A DNA stretch of 22,857 nt from Penium margaritaceum (taxonomy: Eukaryota; Streptophyta; Zygnematophyceae; Desmidiales; Peniaceae), in NCBI GenBank assembly GCA_023375785.1, contig SZWC01004843.1:31239-54095 (forward strand), given 5' to 3'. Below, one piece after another: positions 9,876-18,636 of this stretch. Every line of letters starts with the position of its first letter. Within the stretch, counting starts at the first letter, position 1. Below the pieces are notes generated by a model. The model worked only from the letters and a program-made list of their open reading frames with translations, was not told the origin of the DNA and did not search any database. The position numbers and the translations under genes are program-made.

Positions 9876-10860
9876 ACTTCTGCTCCTTCCTCTCCCTCCT
9901 CTTCAGCTCGTGTTTTTGTCATTGGTGTTCTATCTCCTGAGCACCAGCAATTACTTCATCGCCACCTGTGTCATGTAGGCTCCAACACTGTGTCAAAGCT
10001 AATTCGGACACAGCTCGCTCTCGGTCTTGACGCGGCTTCTTTTGAGAAGCCACCCAAGACCGACTGTCTCTTCTGTGCTCAGGGTAAGATGCATTGTTGC
10101 ACCTACCCTGATTCCCGTTCACGCGGACTTTGCCCTGTTGAGTTAGTCCATTCGGACCTTCTTGGTCCCCTACCTGTCGAGTTTGTGTCCGATCGGGGTC
10201 GATACGTCCTGACCCTGACTTATGATTTCACCCGCATGCGATGGGTCTACAGCCTGCGCCAGAAGAGTTACGCCGCTCTCGCAGTTCGCCTCTGGCTAGT
10301 GATGGCTGAGCGTCAGTCCCGTGACACGCTACACACCTTCCGCTCGGATCGCGGCGGTGAGTTTCTTGGTAAGATGGACAGCTTCTTTGCCGAGCATAGG
10401 AATTTGCACCAGGTCTCCGCTCCTGCTACTCCTCAGTAGAACGGTGTTTTTGAGAGTTGGAACTGCACCATGGAGGATGCGCTTCGTGCTATGTGGTATG
10501 AGTGCGGTCTTCCAGAGTCCTTCGCTTTTGAATGCTTCGCCTACATGACTTGGGTCTGGAACCGCCTCCCGCACGATCCTCTTCCGGACCATGTCACACC
10601 GTATGAGCTCTGGTTTGGCCACCATGCTAACTTGCGCCTCGCTCGCATCTGTGGATCCTTGGATTCTATGTGGTACACTGAGGACCAACAAGGGTCCAAG
10701 GTCTCACCGCGGGGTCGCTTGTGTGCCCTCGTCGACATCTGCCCGCGGTCAAAGACATGGAATTTTCGGGACCCTGCTCGTTGTCGCATTGTTGAGTCAC
10801 GGGACACGCTCTTCTTTGAGTCCCTCACCTACTGTGATCTGACATCAATCACGTCCTTAT
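9876..10860 (+). pseudogene. Copia copy 2 integrase (broken)
   Basis: The integrase zinc-binding part has LLHRHLCHVGS near 9950 and an intact CX2C pair (CLFCAQGK, near 10070). Catalytic residues are visible: Asp in LVHSDLLGPL (about 10155), Asp in FRSDRGGEF (about 10350) and Glu in NGVFESWN just after 10440. The only stop is TAG 10437 at the second Gln of PQQNG, exactly as in copy 1. No frameshift is seen. Downstream YMTWVWNRLP and the following segment match copy 1 closely. Apart from the TAG this is the best-preserved domain of the array. Confidence 0.86.
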
Positions 10861-11636
10861 CTGTCACGTACGTTTGTACATGTGAGGTTTCTCAACAGAT
10901 GGAGGAGTTTGCGCTTGTGAGCACCTCTCGCCGGGCTGATGTGTCCGTTCGAGCTCCCTCCACTTCTCCAGCTCTTGATGACCGAGTGATCATCGCTATC
11001 GGTCCAGAGATCTCTCCAGCACCGCCGGCTTCTACCCCTGCCCCCTTGCACCCCACAGGTACCCATGATGTTGTACCTGTGTGTACTCTTGTGACCGTAC
11101 TTGTGTCTGCCGACACTCCTGGCTCTGTGCGTAGACCTGCCTCACCTGCTCCTACTGTCACACCGAGCCCCGTGTCCCCCACACACGCATCTCCTCGCAC
11201 GGCATCACCAGCTCCCTTGCCTCAGCCCTCCCTAGCTGCGAGTGTGCCTGTTCCTAAGCCTGAGGTGCGCCCCTCAAGCCTTGGTTACTCCTGTTAGCCT
11301 GGTGGTCGCCTTCGACCATTGGAGTCCGGAGCTCAGCGAGTGTCTAGTCTCGTACCCAAGCGCTCCACTCGCAGCACTCGAGTGGTGATCCCGGCACAAA
11401 GGCCTTAGGCCTGGGTATCCGCACTGAGCACACAGAGGTACATCCAGTGTGTCCCGTAGGGCACGACCTCATCACTCAGGAGTTTCATATCGCTTGTGAT
11501 GCAGCAACCGATCTTGTGGTTGTCATACCTAGCACTGAGGCGTGCACTCTTGCCACGTAGAGCTCTCCTTGTATTGCACTTGACCCAGGAACACTGAGGA
11601 GAGCTCTCTCATCACAGGATGCTGATGCTTGGCGTG
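10861..11636 (+). pseudogene. Copia copy 2 integrase-RT linker (broken)
   Basis: Pro/Ser/Thr-rich linker matching 4266-5030. TAG 11295 stands where copy 1 has GAG. A one-base difference near 11370 shifts the frame relative to gag and integrase. TAG 11558 stands where copy 1 has CAG. No catalytic motif is visible. Confidence 0.6.
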
Positions 11637-12320
11637 CTGCCTGTGAGGATGAGCTTTGCGCCATCCTAGCGCACGGAGTTTACGAGCTAGTCAACCTTCC
11701 ACCTGGGAGGAAGGCTATTCACGTCAAGTGGGTCTTTCGCAAGAAAGTGAAGCCGGATGGCTCACTGGAACGCCACAATGCTCGCTTGGTCATCAAGGGA
11801 TACTCTCAGATTGAGGGCATTGATTACACAGACACCTTTGCCTCTGTCGGCTGCATTTCCTCAGCTTGAGCTCTGTTCAGTCTAGTGGCTTAGCATGACT
11901 GGGAACTGCACCAGATGGAAGTGAACAATGCGTTCCTCCATGACTCTCAGGATGAGGAGATTTTTGTGGCTCAGCCACCTGGCTTTGAGGACGGTGACAA
12001 GGTCTGGCGCTTGCGTAAGTCCTTGTACGGCGTTAAGCAATATCCTCAATGGTGGAACCAGGAGATCACTGGCATCTTGACTTGTGCGCGATATGTACTG
12101 AGCAAGGCAGATCCCTCCCTCTTCATCCAACGGACGCCTAAGTGATTCACCGCCATCCTGGTCTATGTCGACGACCTTCTGATCGCATCTCCCTCACTGG
12201 AGGCCGTGAAGGAGGCCAAGGCTGTCCTCCATATTGCCTACAAGATGAAGGACCTTGGTCCTGTAGCGGTGTTTCTTGGCATGGAGATCGAAAAAGACTG
12301 CATACGTCGTACTCTACTAG
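11637..12320 (+). pseudogene. Copia copy 2 reverse transcriptase (broken)
   Basis: RVT_2-type RT. It has VKWVFRKKVKPDGSLER near 11730, KGYSQIEGIDYTDTFA, motif A at about 11912-11940, SLYGVKQYP near 12020 and the polymerase box YVDD at 12164-12175. The catalytic Asp of motif A is Glu here (GAA at 11918-11920; GAT in copy 1), which should impair catalysis. Stops: TGA 11867 (CGA in copy 1), TAG 11891 (CAG in copy 1) and TGA 12143 (CGA in copy 1). Confidence 0.86.
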
Positions 12321-12955
12321 TACATGAGGCCCGATACACACGTGTTCTGGGTAGCGCTTCGGCGACCTCCTCGGCGTAGTGCTCACGGCTTCCACACCTC
12401 TCATGCCTGACGGGTAGGATACCGTGAAGGTGGACGATCCCACACAGTTGGGGGAGACAGTGGATTCGATCCTGTACCTCCGTCTCATGGGATCTCTCAT
12501 GTACCTAGCCACTACCACACGTCTTGACATCGCATTCGCCACCAACTTCCTTGCCCAGTTTGCGCATGCTCAATGCATTAGAGCCTTTCATGCGGCTGTG
12601 CGAGTGGTGTGGTATGTGGTTTCCACATTGTACCTTGGACTGTGCTTTTGCCGACAGTGTTCAGTTGTCCTTGGCGGCTACACCGACATGGACTCGGCCT
12701 GGAGCCCAGATGGACGCAGTCGTACTGGTTACGTGTTTCTCAGTGGGACCGCTGAGTGCTTTTGCCATTGTGGAGAACTCTGGTGTCTTCCATGCTCGCA
12801 CAAAGCACATTGCGGTTGAGCATCACTTTGTGCATGATCTTATGGAGCGATACGTGATCTCCGTCATTTGGGTTGGCACTGACATGCAGCGTGCTGATTT
12901 CTTGACGAAGGCACTAGCACGCGGAAAGTTCTTGGTGGCCATTCATTATGTTTGA
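12321..12955 (+). pseudogene. Copia copy 2 RNase H (internal deletion)
   Basis: Matches 5717-6532 but is shorter. A one-base loss near 12350 changes frame, with TAG 12352 (GAG in copy 1) and TAG 12415 (CAG in copy 1) following. About 160 bp equivalent to copy 1 6143-6304 are missing near 12752. This removes the SSLEAEYVA segment with its Glu and the CDNQ motif with its Asp, and shifts the frame again. The C-terminal part (VEHHFV, RADFLTKALARGKF) continues to TGA 12953-12955. Confidence 0.83.
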
Positions 12956-13075
12956 CTTTGCCCCTTGCCTGAGAGTGGTTGAGTGTGGGATGTGATTATG
13001 TTTGTGTCACATTTATTGTTGCACCAACTGTTGTTCTCGTCTCAATAATGCACGCGTATGGACATGCGCACCATC

Positions 13076-13089
13076 GGGTCATGGGGGAG
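13076..13089 (+). promoter_or_regulatory. Copia polypurine tract, copy 2
   Basis: GGGTCATGGGGGAG, identical to the tract at 6621-6634, lies immediately before the terminal LTR. It is the expected plus-strand primer. Confidence 0.75.
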
Positions 13090-13710
13090 TATTGTGATTT
13101 GTGACGTTCCCGTCAACCTGTACAGTTTACTGTAACCACTCGGTCGTGTCCATACCCATGCACATCCCTGATGCGGACCCTGGTGGCACCGGTGCATCAT
13201 GTGGTGGCGGACTTCCAGCCTAGAGCTGACCGACGACCGTTCCAGAGCTGTGGACGCTACACGGGACCTCATGTAGTTTTTCTGCAGCACGCAGGGGTTT
13301 ATCGCTGGACTGGCCGTGGGCCCGATTTGCATATTTTTACATTGCGTATCCACTGTTTCATGCCGGATGCATGCATGTGGCCTCTGGCTTTTGATTCTGC
13401 ACGTCTAGGTTCAGACGGCGTAGCGTTATGATATGTCTGCACAGAGTTACGGCCAAAACAATGGTTTTTGGCCGGTTATAGGACAGATCTTGCAGTGCCG
13501 CGTGCGACACCCGCCCTGCGCCGCGGGAGGTACTTATGCCATGGACCTGTCATTTGTCATCTCTTGCTGCAAATGCTCTTGAAGCATTATGAAACTTTGC
13601 ATTGTGTCTCCTAGCCAGACCCTTACCGTTGTGTGCACGACTTGTGACTGTCGTCACCGTCTGACCAGGCACTGACGCCTAGTCATCAGCTGTGTTGCTA
13701 GGAAGCTTCC
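13090..13710 (+). repeat. Copia terminal 3' LTR
   Basis: A 621-bp LTR aligning with 6635-7257 from end to end with many substitutions and small indels. The usual first dinucleotide TG is TA here (TATTGTGATT against TGTTGTGATT), a change that would harm integrase recognition. Similarity ends with GGAAGCTTCC at 13710, after which unrelated sequence begins. Confidence 0.85.
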
Positions 13711-14063
13711 ACACCTGACAAGGCACCTCCCATACCTGTCCACACGAGAAAACATACATTTGATCGGCAAACAATGAGAATAAGTAGCACGTAGATGTTG
13801 CATGCGATGTAACATCAACATGCTGATGTTGATTTTCTTTTGCATGTTCAGAAACTCCTCCTTCAAGGGATTTATCAATATCGCAGGGGAGGGTTTTCAT
13901 GTGGTTTGCATGGGGAGAACAAAACTCCCCATGAGTTCAATGGGAACATGCTAAGCTTCGCTACCACGTGGTCTAGCAAGAGCCCGTACAACACTACAAC
14001 CTAAAACAACGACTGTTATTCGGGGTAGGGTTTGCATGTAAAAGCGGGGGGTTTGAGTGTTAG
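13711..14063. other. Spacer between the copia array and the gypsy element
   Basis: 353 bp with no supported gene. It contains an inverted repeat with 9-bp arms CATGGGGAG / CTCCCCATG (13909-13917 and 13925-13933, 7-nt loop) and a second short palindromic stretch near 13810-13835. Its last five bases (GTTAG, 14059-14063) are the left target duplication of the gypsy element. Confidence 0.6.
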
Positions 14064-14708
14064 TGTAACAAGTCGAAGCTCTAGCTCCTGCTCAATGTCG
14101 TCGTAAAAGTTTGCACAATGGCGATCTCAGTCCGCATGAGGGGTTTTCTCCCTTCGCAGTACTGAGGAGCACTCGTCACGAACGACCTTGAGCAGGGAGA
14201 CTCAAATGCTTCAATTCTCTAGGGACCCATGTCCGTCTTAAACCTCACCTTGTTTTGGAACCCAAAAAAGGGGTTAACACCTCAAACTCGTGAGTTTGCA
14301 TGATTTTTACCAAGAAATCCTTTGAAGTCATGCTAGTTTGCGACTTTGATGTGTTTTTACGCGATAGTGCAAACTCGTCGCGCGCGAGGCACGTTGGAAG
14401 ATTTCGCGTCCAGTTTTCTGCCGCTTGCTCACCCTCTCTTTCGTTGATCCCCTCCCCTTGTGTGTCTTGCCTCGACCGGCAAGGAGCGGGCGGCGAGGGC
14501 GAGGGTGCGGGGCCACCAGTCTCACTCACGAGGCCTGGTGGCCCCTCAGCCTCCGACCGAGCCCCCATCTCGATTAGCGAGTGGGGCTCGCTGGCCGGTC
14601 ACCCAGCCGGCCGGCTACCAGCTGGCCGGTGGCCAGCGCATGGCTGGCCACCAGCCAGCCCTTGCTCGTCGCGAGGGCGGGGAGGGATAAACTGGCCCTC
14701 ACGCTACA
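14064..14708 (-). repeat. Gypsy 3' LTR
   Basis: 645 bp, TGTAAC at the left end and GCTACA at the right end on the + strand, aligning with 21523-22181. It contains an 11-bp perfect inverted repeat (14509-14519 / 14535-14545) and a cluster of GGCC-centred palindromes (about 14588-14670). Confidence 0.9.
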
Positions 14709-14717
14709 TTCCTCCCC
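14709..14717 (-). promoter_or_regulatory. Gypsy polypurine tract
   Basis: On the minus strand GGGGAGGAA lies directly before the LTR start TGTAGCG. It fits the plus-strand primer and fixes the inner edge of the 3' LTR. Confidence 0.75.
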
Positions 14718-15207
14718 ACATATTATGAATCGACCTGGTTCATGATCAACAAGTGAGAGTGCCAGATAGTGAGTCATCAACATTGTGAAAGAAAACCAAC
14801 ACTTTCAATCACCACCTAAACATGTATACATGCATGGCACTTGGACCTAAGGTGCAACTTGTCGGTCAGCACTACTAGCGGCCTCCCCCCTTTAGGCTCG
14901 AGCGTTGGCAAGACAACCATGTTGGGCGTCCCCGACCTTCAATGGTCGCAGCCCATGAATGCCGCACTGCGGGATTGTTGTTCACTCTTTCCACGTTCAG
15001 ATGATGCCCCTTACCACATGTCAATATGTGCGAGCTACCAGCTTGCTCCAATACTCGTTGACCACCTCTGTGGGCAATCAAGAGTCAGACTCCCATGAGT
15101 TATGTTCACGTCCACACCCAGCCCAATGACTGAGGTATTCCCTAACAACCTACGACCAGGGTGTACGATCTCGGTGCTATAGTAGACAAAGAACCTCACA
15201 CTGGCCG
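14718..15207 (-). other. Gypsy 3' non-coding region
   Basis: About 490 bp between the end of integrase and the polypurine tract. No convincing chromodomain or other domain could be read in any minus-strand frame, and stops are frequent. It may be a decayed C-terminal extension or true untranslated sequence. Confidence 0.5.
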
Positions 15208-16200
15208 TCAGAAGCAAGGACTACTATATGGAACTAGTAGGCTCACATGATACACGTCATGTATCTTCATACTCGGCATAAGCAGCAATCGGTATGCCAC
15301 TGGCCCGATGCGTGCAACGATGGGAAACGACCCAATCCATTTTGGTTAAAGTTTTTGCGCTCCTGGCGACTTCAGCCGAAGGTTCTTGATGCTAAGCAAC
15401 ACTTTGTCGTCGATGTAGAAAAAAACCTCACAACGACTTTTTTTGGCATATGCCTTTTGTTGTTGCCGAGCAGCTTGAAAGTGACCATTGGCCTCTTGTA
15501 ACAAGGAGTCTATGCGCTTGACAAAGGCTTGAGCAGAAGGAACCTCTGCTCTTGTACTCCCATCTTCACAAATGAAGAGGGTACCACTCGATGCCAACCT
15601 CTTTTCAACACAAACGGTGTGAACTGTGTAGACTCGTTCACCGAGATATTCACCGCAAACTCTGTCGGAGGGAGGAATTTGTCCTAGTCATTCATGGTAG
15701 GGTCCACGTACATACAAAACATCTCATCTAGAGTGTGATTCATGCGCTTTGTTTTTCTGTCAATGTGAGAGTGAACACTGTTAACATTTGTGACTCGCTG
15801 CCGAAGTACTCATGCATCTTTTGCCAGAACTTACTAGCAAATTGTCTATCTTGATCGGAGATAATGCGCAATGGTAAGTTGTGGTGCTCTACGACACCCT
15901 CAAAGAAGAAACGAGCGGTCTCCTCTGCGTTCACATTAGTGGTTTTTTGAATGAAGTGTGCCATCTTTGTGAGAAGATCCAAAACCACTAGTATTGCATC
16001 GTGGCCACGAGGTGTGTCTGGAAGACAAGTAATGAAGTCCATGCTGACGCACTCCCATGGAGTCCAAGGAATGAGAAGCTGTTGGAGGAGTCCAACGGGC
16101 TTTTTGTTACTAGCCTTATTTTGAAGACATAGATCACATGTCATGCAATACGTATGGAAATTAACACTCCATCCTAGCCACTAATAGTGTTCCGAGAGTA
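15208..16200 (-). pseudogene. Gypsy integrase (broken)
   Basis: Read on the minus strand from about 16200 down. The end of the HHCC zinc finger is present (CMTCDLCLQNK, near 16140), with a TAG just upstream at a position usually Trp. The catalytic core has the first Asp in SMDFITCLP (about 16040) and the second in IISDQDRQF (about 15865). After a frameshift near 15775 comes the segment matching the usual HPQTDGQTERVNRTL, but the catalytic Glu is Lys here (IDRKTKRMN). A TAG follows (near 15687) where a Trp is usual. Another frame then holds the C-terminal domain (VPSAQAFVKRID through DDKVLLSIKNLRLK, 15346-15560), and a further shift leads to WIGSFPIVARIGPVAYRLLL and HDVYHVSLL, ending at TGA 15208-15210. 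The missing Glu alone would inactivate it. Confidence 0.85.
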
Positions 16201-16439
16201 CTTATCCGGTCTTTCGAGGCCCCACATGACCTGTGACCGGCGGGTCATGGAATTGTGAGATAATATTCACTCGAAGGTCTCCCGAGTCCGGCGCAACAAC
16301 TTCTTCTTTGTGCCAGAAGATTCCTACGACTTCCACCAATCGATATTTGTCTAGATTTTGAGTCATGAAACCAAGAATCTACACAATACTCCATCTCGAT
16401 CCTTTTTACAAACCGTTTTAGTGGATTAACTCTAGAGGT

Positions 16440-16960
16440 TCTCACCGCAAAGGTATAAGGGGGATCTGGTGTTTGCACTGTTGCTGTTGCAATGGCCATA
16501 AAACACCCACCGACCTTTGTGGTTGCTTTGATTTCCACAAGTTTTTGGCTTATTGGATGGGCCACGTTGGTGCGTCTTGGCCGATATCCCCATGCGATCG
16601 AGAATTGAATGAAGTACTCCCTCCAACACGGCTATGGTCTGGACAGGTTTAGTTGAGTTGGGAAAAACACCAATGGGTTATGGTCGGCCACGACCGTCAC
16701 ACACCCTTTAGTACCCTCAAGGTAGTAACACCACATATTAAAAGCGTGTACTAATGTGAGGTGTTCTTGATCCCCAGTTGTGTACCGCGTCTTTGTGGGG
16801 ATTAGCTTCTGGCTCTCACATGCAAGTGGTTACACTTATGCATGAGGACTGCTCGAAGTCCTACTACCAACGCATGACATCCTACCTCACACGGTTGTGA
16901 TGGGTTGGAAAGAGCTAAGACATGCGCTGTGGATAGATGCTTTGTGATTTTGAGAAAAGG
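16440..16960 (-). pseudogene. Gypsy RNase H and connection (broken)
   Basis: Minus-strand fragments match Ty3 RNase H: CHALVVGLRAVLMH near 16870, TGDQEHLTLVHAFNMWCYYLEG near 16740-16790 with the catalytic Glu, and TVVADHNPLVFFPTQLNLS near 16650-16700 with the catalytic Asp. The connection EYFIQFSIAWGYRPRRTNVAHPIS (two segments around 16560-16610) matches the usual YRPGRTNVADPLSR. TAG and TGA stops interrupt the frames. Confidence 0.75.
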
Positions 16961-17870
16961 CAATCTTGTAGTGAGGAGTCCAATCCTAAGGCACGTCTTT
17001 TCCTGTGAGTCTGGGTAGCAACGCTACCAGGGTCAAACACCATTACATGAACTGTCAGAAATAGTTTGTAAGGCCAAGGAAAGACCAAATCTTCCAAAAA
17101 AATTCTGGACGTGGTGAGTCCACGACGGCTTGGACCTTGTGTGGGTCGACATGGATGCCGTCCTTGCCGACAATATGTCGAAGGTATTTGAGCTCATTTT
17201 GTGAAAACTTGCACTTGCTCAATTTTGCATAAATGTTTGTTCCCGAAGGATTGTGAGGACCTCACGTAGGTGTTCTATGTTCTTTTCCATAGATTTGGAG
17301 AAAATGAGGGATGTCGTCCAGGTAAACCAAGATAAACTAGCCGAGTTGCTTGGTGAGTTGTTAGTTCATTTCTCCTTGGAATGTTGCCGGGCGTTTGTTA
17401 GCACAAAACTCGGAATTGATAGTATCCCATGTGTGTTCAAAACACAATTTTGGGGATATCATCTTCTGTCATATGGATTTGATTGAACCATTGAGACAAA
17501 TCCTTGGATGAAAAGAGTTTTTCCAGTTGGATTTGGTCAAAGAGGTCCTGAATCTGCGGTAAGGGGAACCAAATTTTCACCATCAGCTTGTTCAACGCCT
17601 TGTAGTCCACACGTATGCTTAAACCATCGTCCTTTTTGTTCACAAAAAGGATCCGCGTACTATACAGCGAGCTACTTGGCTCGACCCACCCCTTTGCAAG
17701 GTACTCTTTGATTCCGCGTTTGACATCTTGCCTCGTTGCCGGACTGAGGCGGTACATTGGTCTGACCAGAGGAGTTGCCTCCGGTTGGAGCGGAATCGTG
17801 TGGCCCATGTATCATTTGGTGGAAGCCCAGCCGGTTGGTCTTGGAATACATCCAAGAACTCCATCAATAT
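16961..17870 (-). pseudogene. Gypsy reverse transcriptase (broken)
   Basis: A minus-strand frame (17437-17808) covers the RT fingers and palm: IPLQPEATPLVRPMYRLSP, GWVEPSSSLYSTRILFVNKKDDGL, VDYKALNKL, then FPLPQIQDLFDQIQ and FSSKDLSQWFNQI, which includes motif A Asp. A TGA at 17437-17439 follows, where Arg is usual. After a frameshift a second frame carries the polymerase box VYLDDI at 17310-17327. Further on LKYLRHIVGKDGIHVD (about 17190) and SFLGLTNYF (about 17065) mark the thumb, the latter followed by a TGA where Arg is usual. The catalytic YLDD is intact; the reading frame is not. Confidence 0.85.
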
Positions 17871-17899
17871 GGGATTTGATCTCTTGTGGTGTGTCTTCC

Positions 17900-18636
17900 T
17901 TTATGTCATCCTCCACTTTTTGTAGCTGAGCCAAGAAACATCGTCAACCCTTGTGGAATTCGTCTCTTGACTTGCATCGTAGACAAGATGGAATTGAATT
18001 TTAGTCACATCGGTGACGGTTATGTACTTGGAATCAATGTAAAGCAACACTGTCATTTTTTAAGGATCAAGTGTTTTAATTGGAAGTACATAGGAGCCTT
18101 GTCTTCACTGAGCATGGGAATGCCTAGCACCAAGACAAATAGGTCAAGAAGGCTGAGTACGTTCAACGTGACACTCTATGTGTAACTTAGAATGTAAGTT
18201 TTTTCTCAATACGTATCGATCACTGGTATCATATGGTTGTCATCGACAACAACTGCGCCATTTGATGGCTTGTACCAAAGGCCCACCTATCAAACAAAGC
18301 CAAGTCTAAGAAAAGAGTCATTCCTTCAGTGCCAGCGAGTACATTCACGGGAGCACCAGCTAGATGTCCTTTGAACTACATCATCATGTTACCTCCACTA
18401 ATGTGAGTAAACGGGCTCGATGATGGCAAAACGAGTTTTTTATAAACACGGAATCTATAGGACAAACGTTGTGGCTCCCATGATTCACCTACTCGAGTCC
18501 ACATCTTATGGGCATGTGTAGATTTGGCTAGTACATTGTAGTCTTTAAATTTGACCCGGTTGAAATTGTCAACCAAAGGGATAACGAACGTGATTGAACA
18601 CATTGTACGGCCGGGTCCATTGCCGCGACCACGACC
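17900..18636 (-). pseudogene. Gypsy gag-RT interval, protease expected (degenerate)
   Basis: The first part (18376-18603) is in frame with the zinc-knuckle segment, separated from it by a TAG. The frame continues after another TAG to about 18240. A stretch reading APVNVLAGTEGMTLFLD (near 18310) has the hydrophobic pattern of an aspartic protease active site, but the Asp appears to be Gly and no clear D-S/T-G triad is present. From about 18230 to 17900 stops are dense in all minus-strand frames and I recognise nothing. Calling this the protease is inferred from position. Confidence 0.45.

Larger units (their letters stand above)
600..13710 (+). mobile_element. Tandem Ty1/copia array: two internal regions sharing one LTR
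   Basis: Two homologous copia internal regions (about 600-6634 and 7258-13089) lie head to tail with one LTR between them (6635-7257) and a second LTR after the last (13090-13710). The order protease, integrase, RT, RNase H defines Ty1/copia. Each internal region ends in a polypurine tract just before an LTR. No LTR of this family is visible before copy 1. Such LTR-internal-LTR-internal-LTR arrays are known products of unequal recombination between LTRs. The copies differ by many substitutions, several indels and two deletions, so the array is old. Target-site duplications cannot be judged because the left end is missing. Confidence 0.85.

Noticed and set aside
13909..13933. Hairpin CATGGGGAG / CTCCCCATG as a transcription terminator
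   Set aside because: The setting is eukaryotic and no gene ends nearby. It is recorded only as an inverted repeat.
14718..15207. Chromodomain at the gypsy integrase C-terminus
   Set aside because: I looked for the aromatic and Trp-Lys-Gly pattern in the minus-strand frames and did not find a convincing match.
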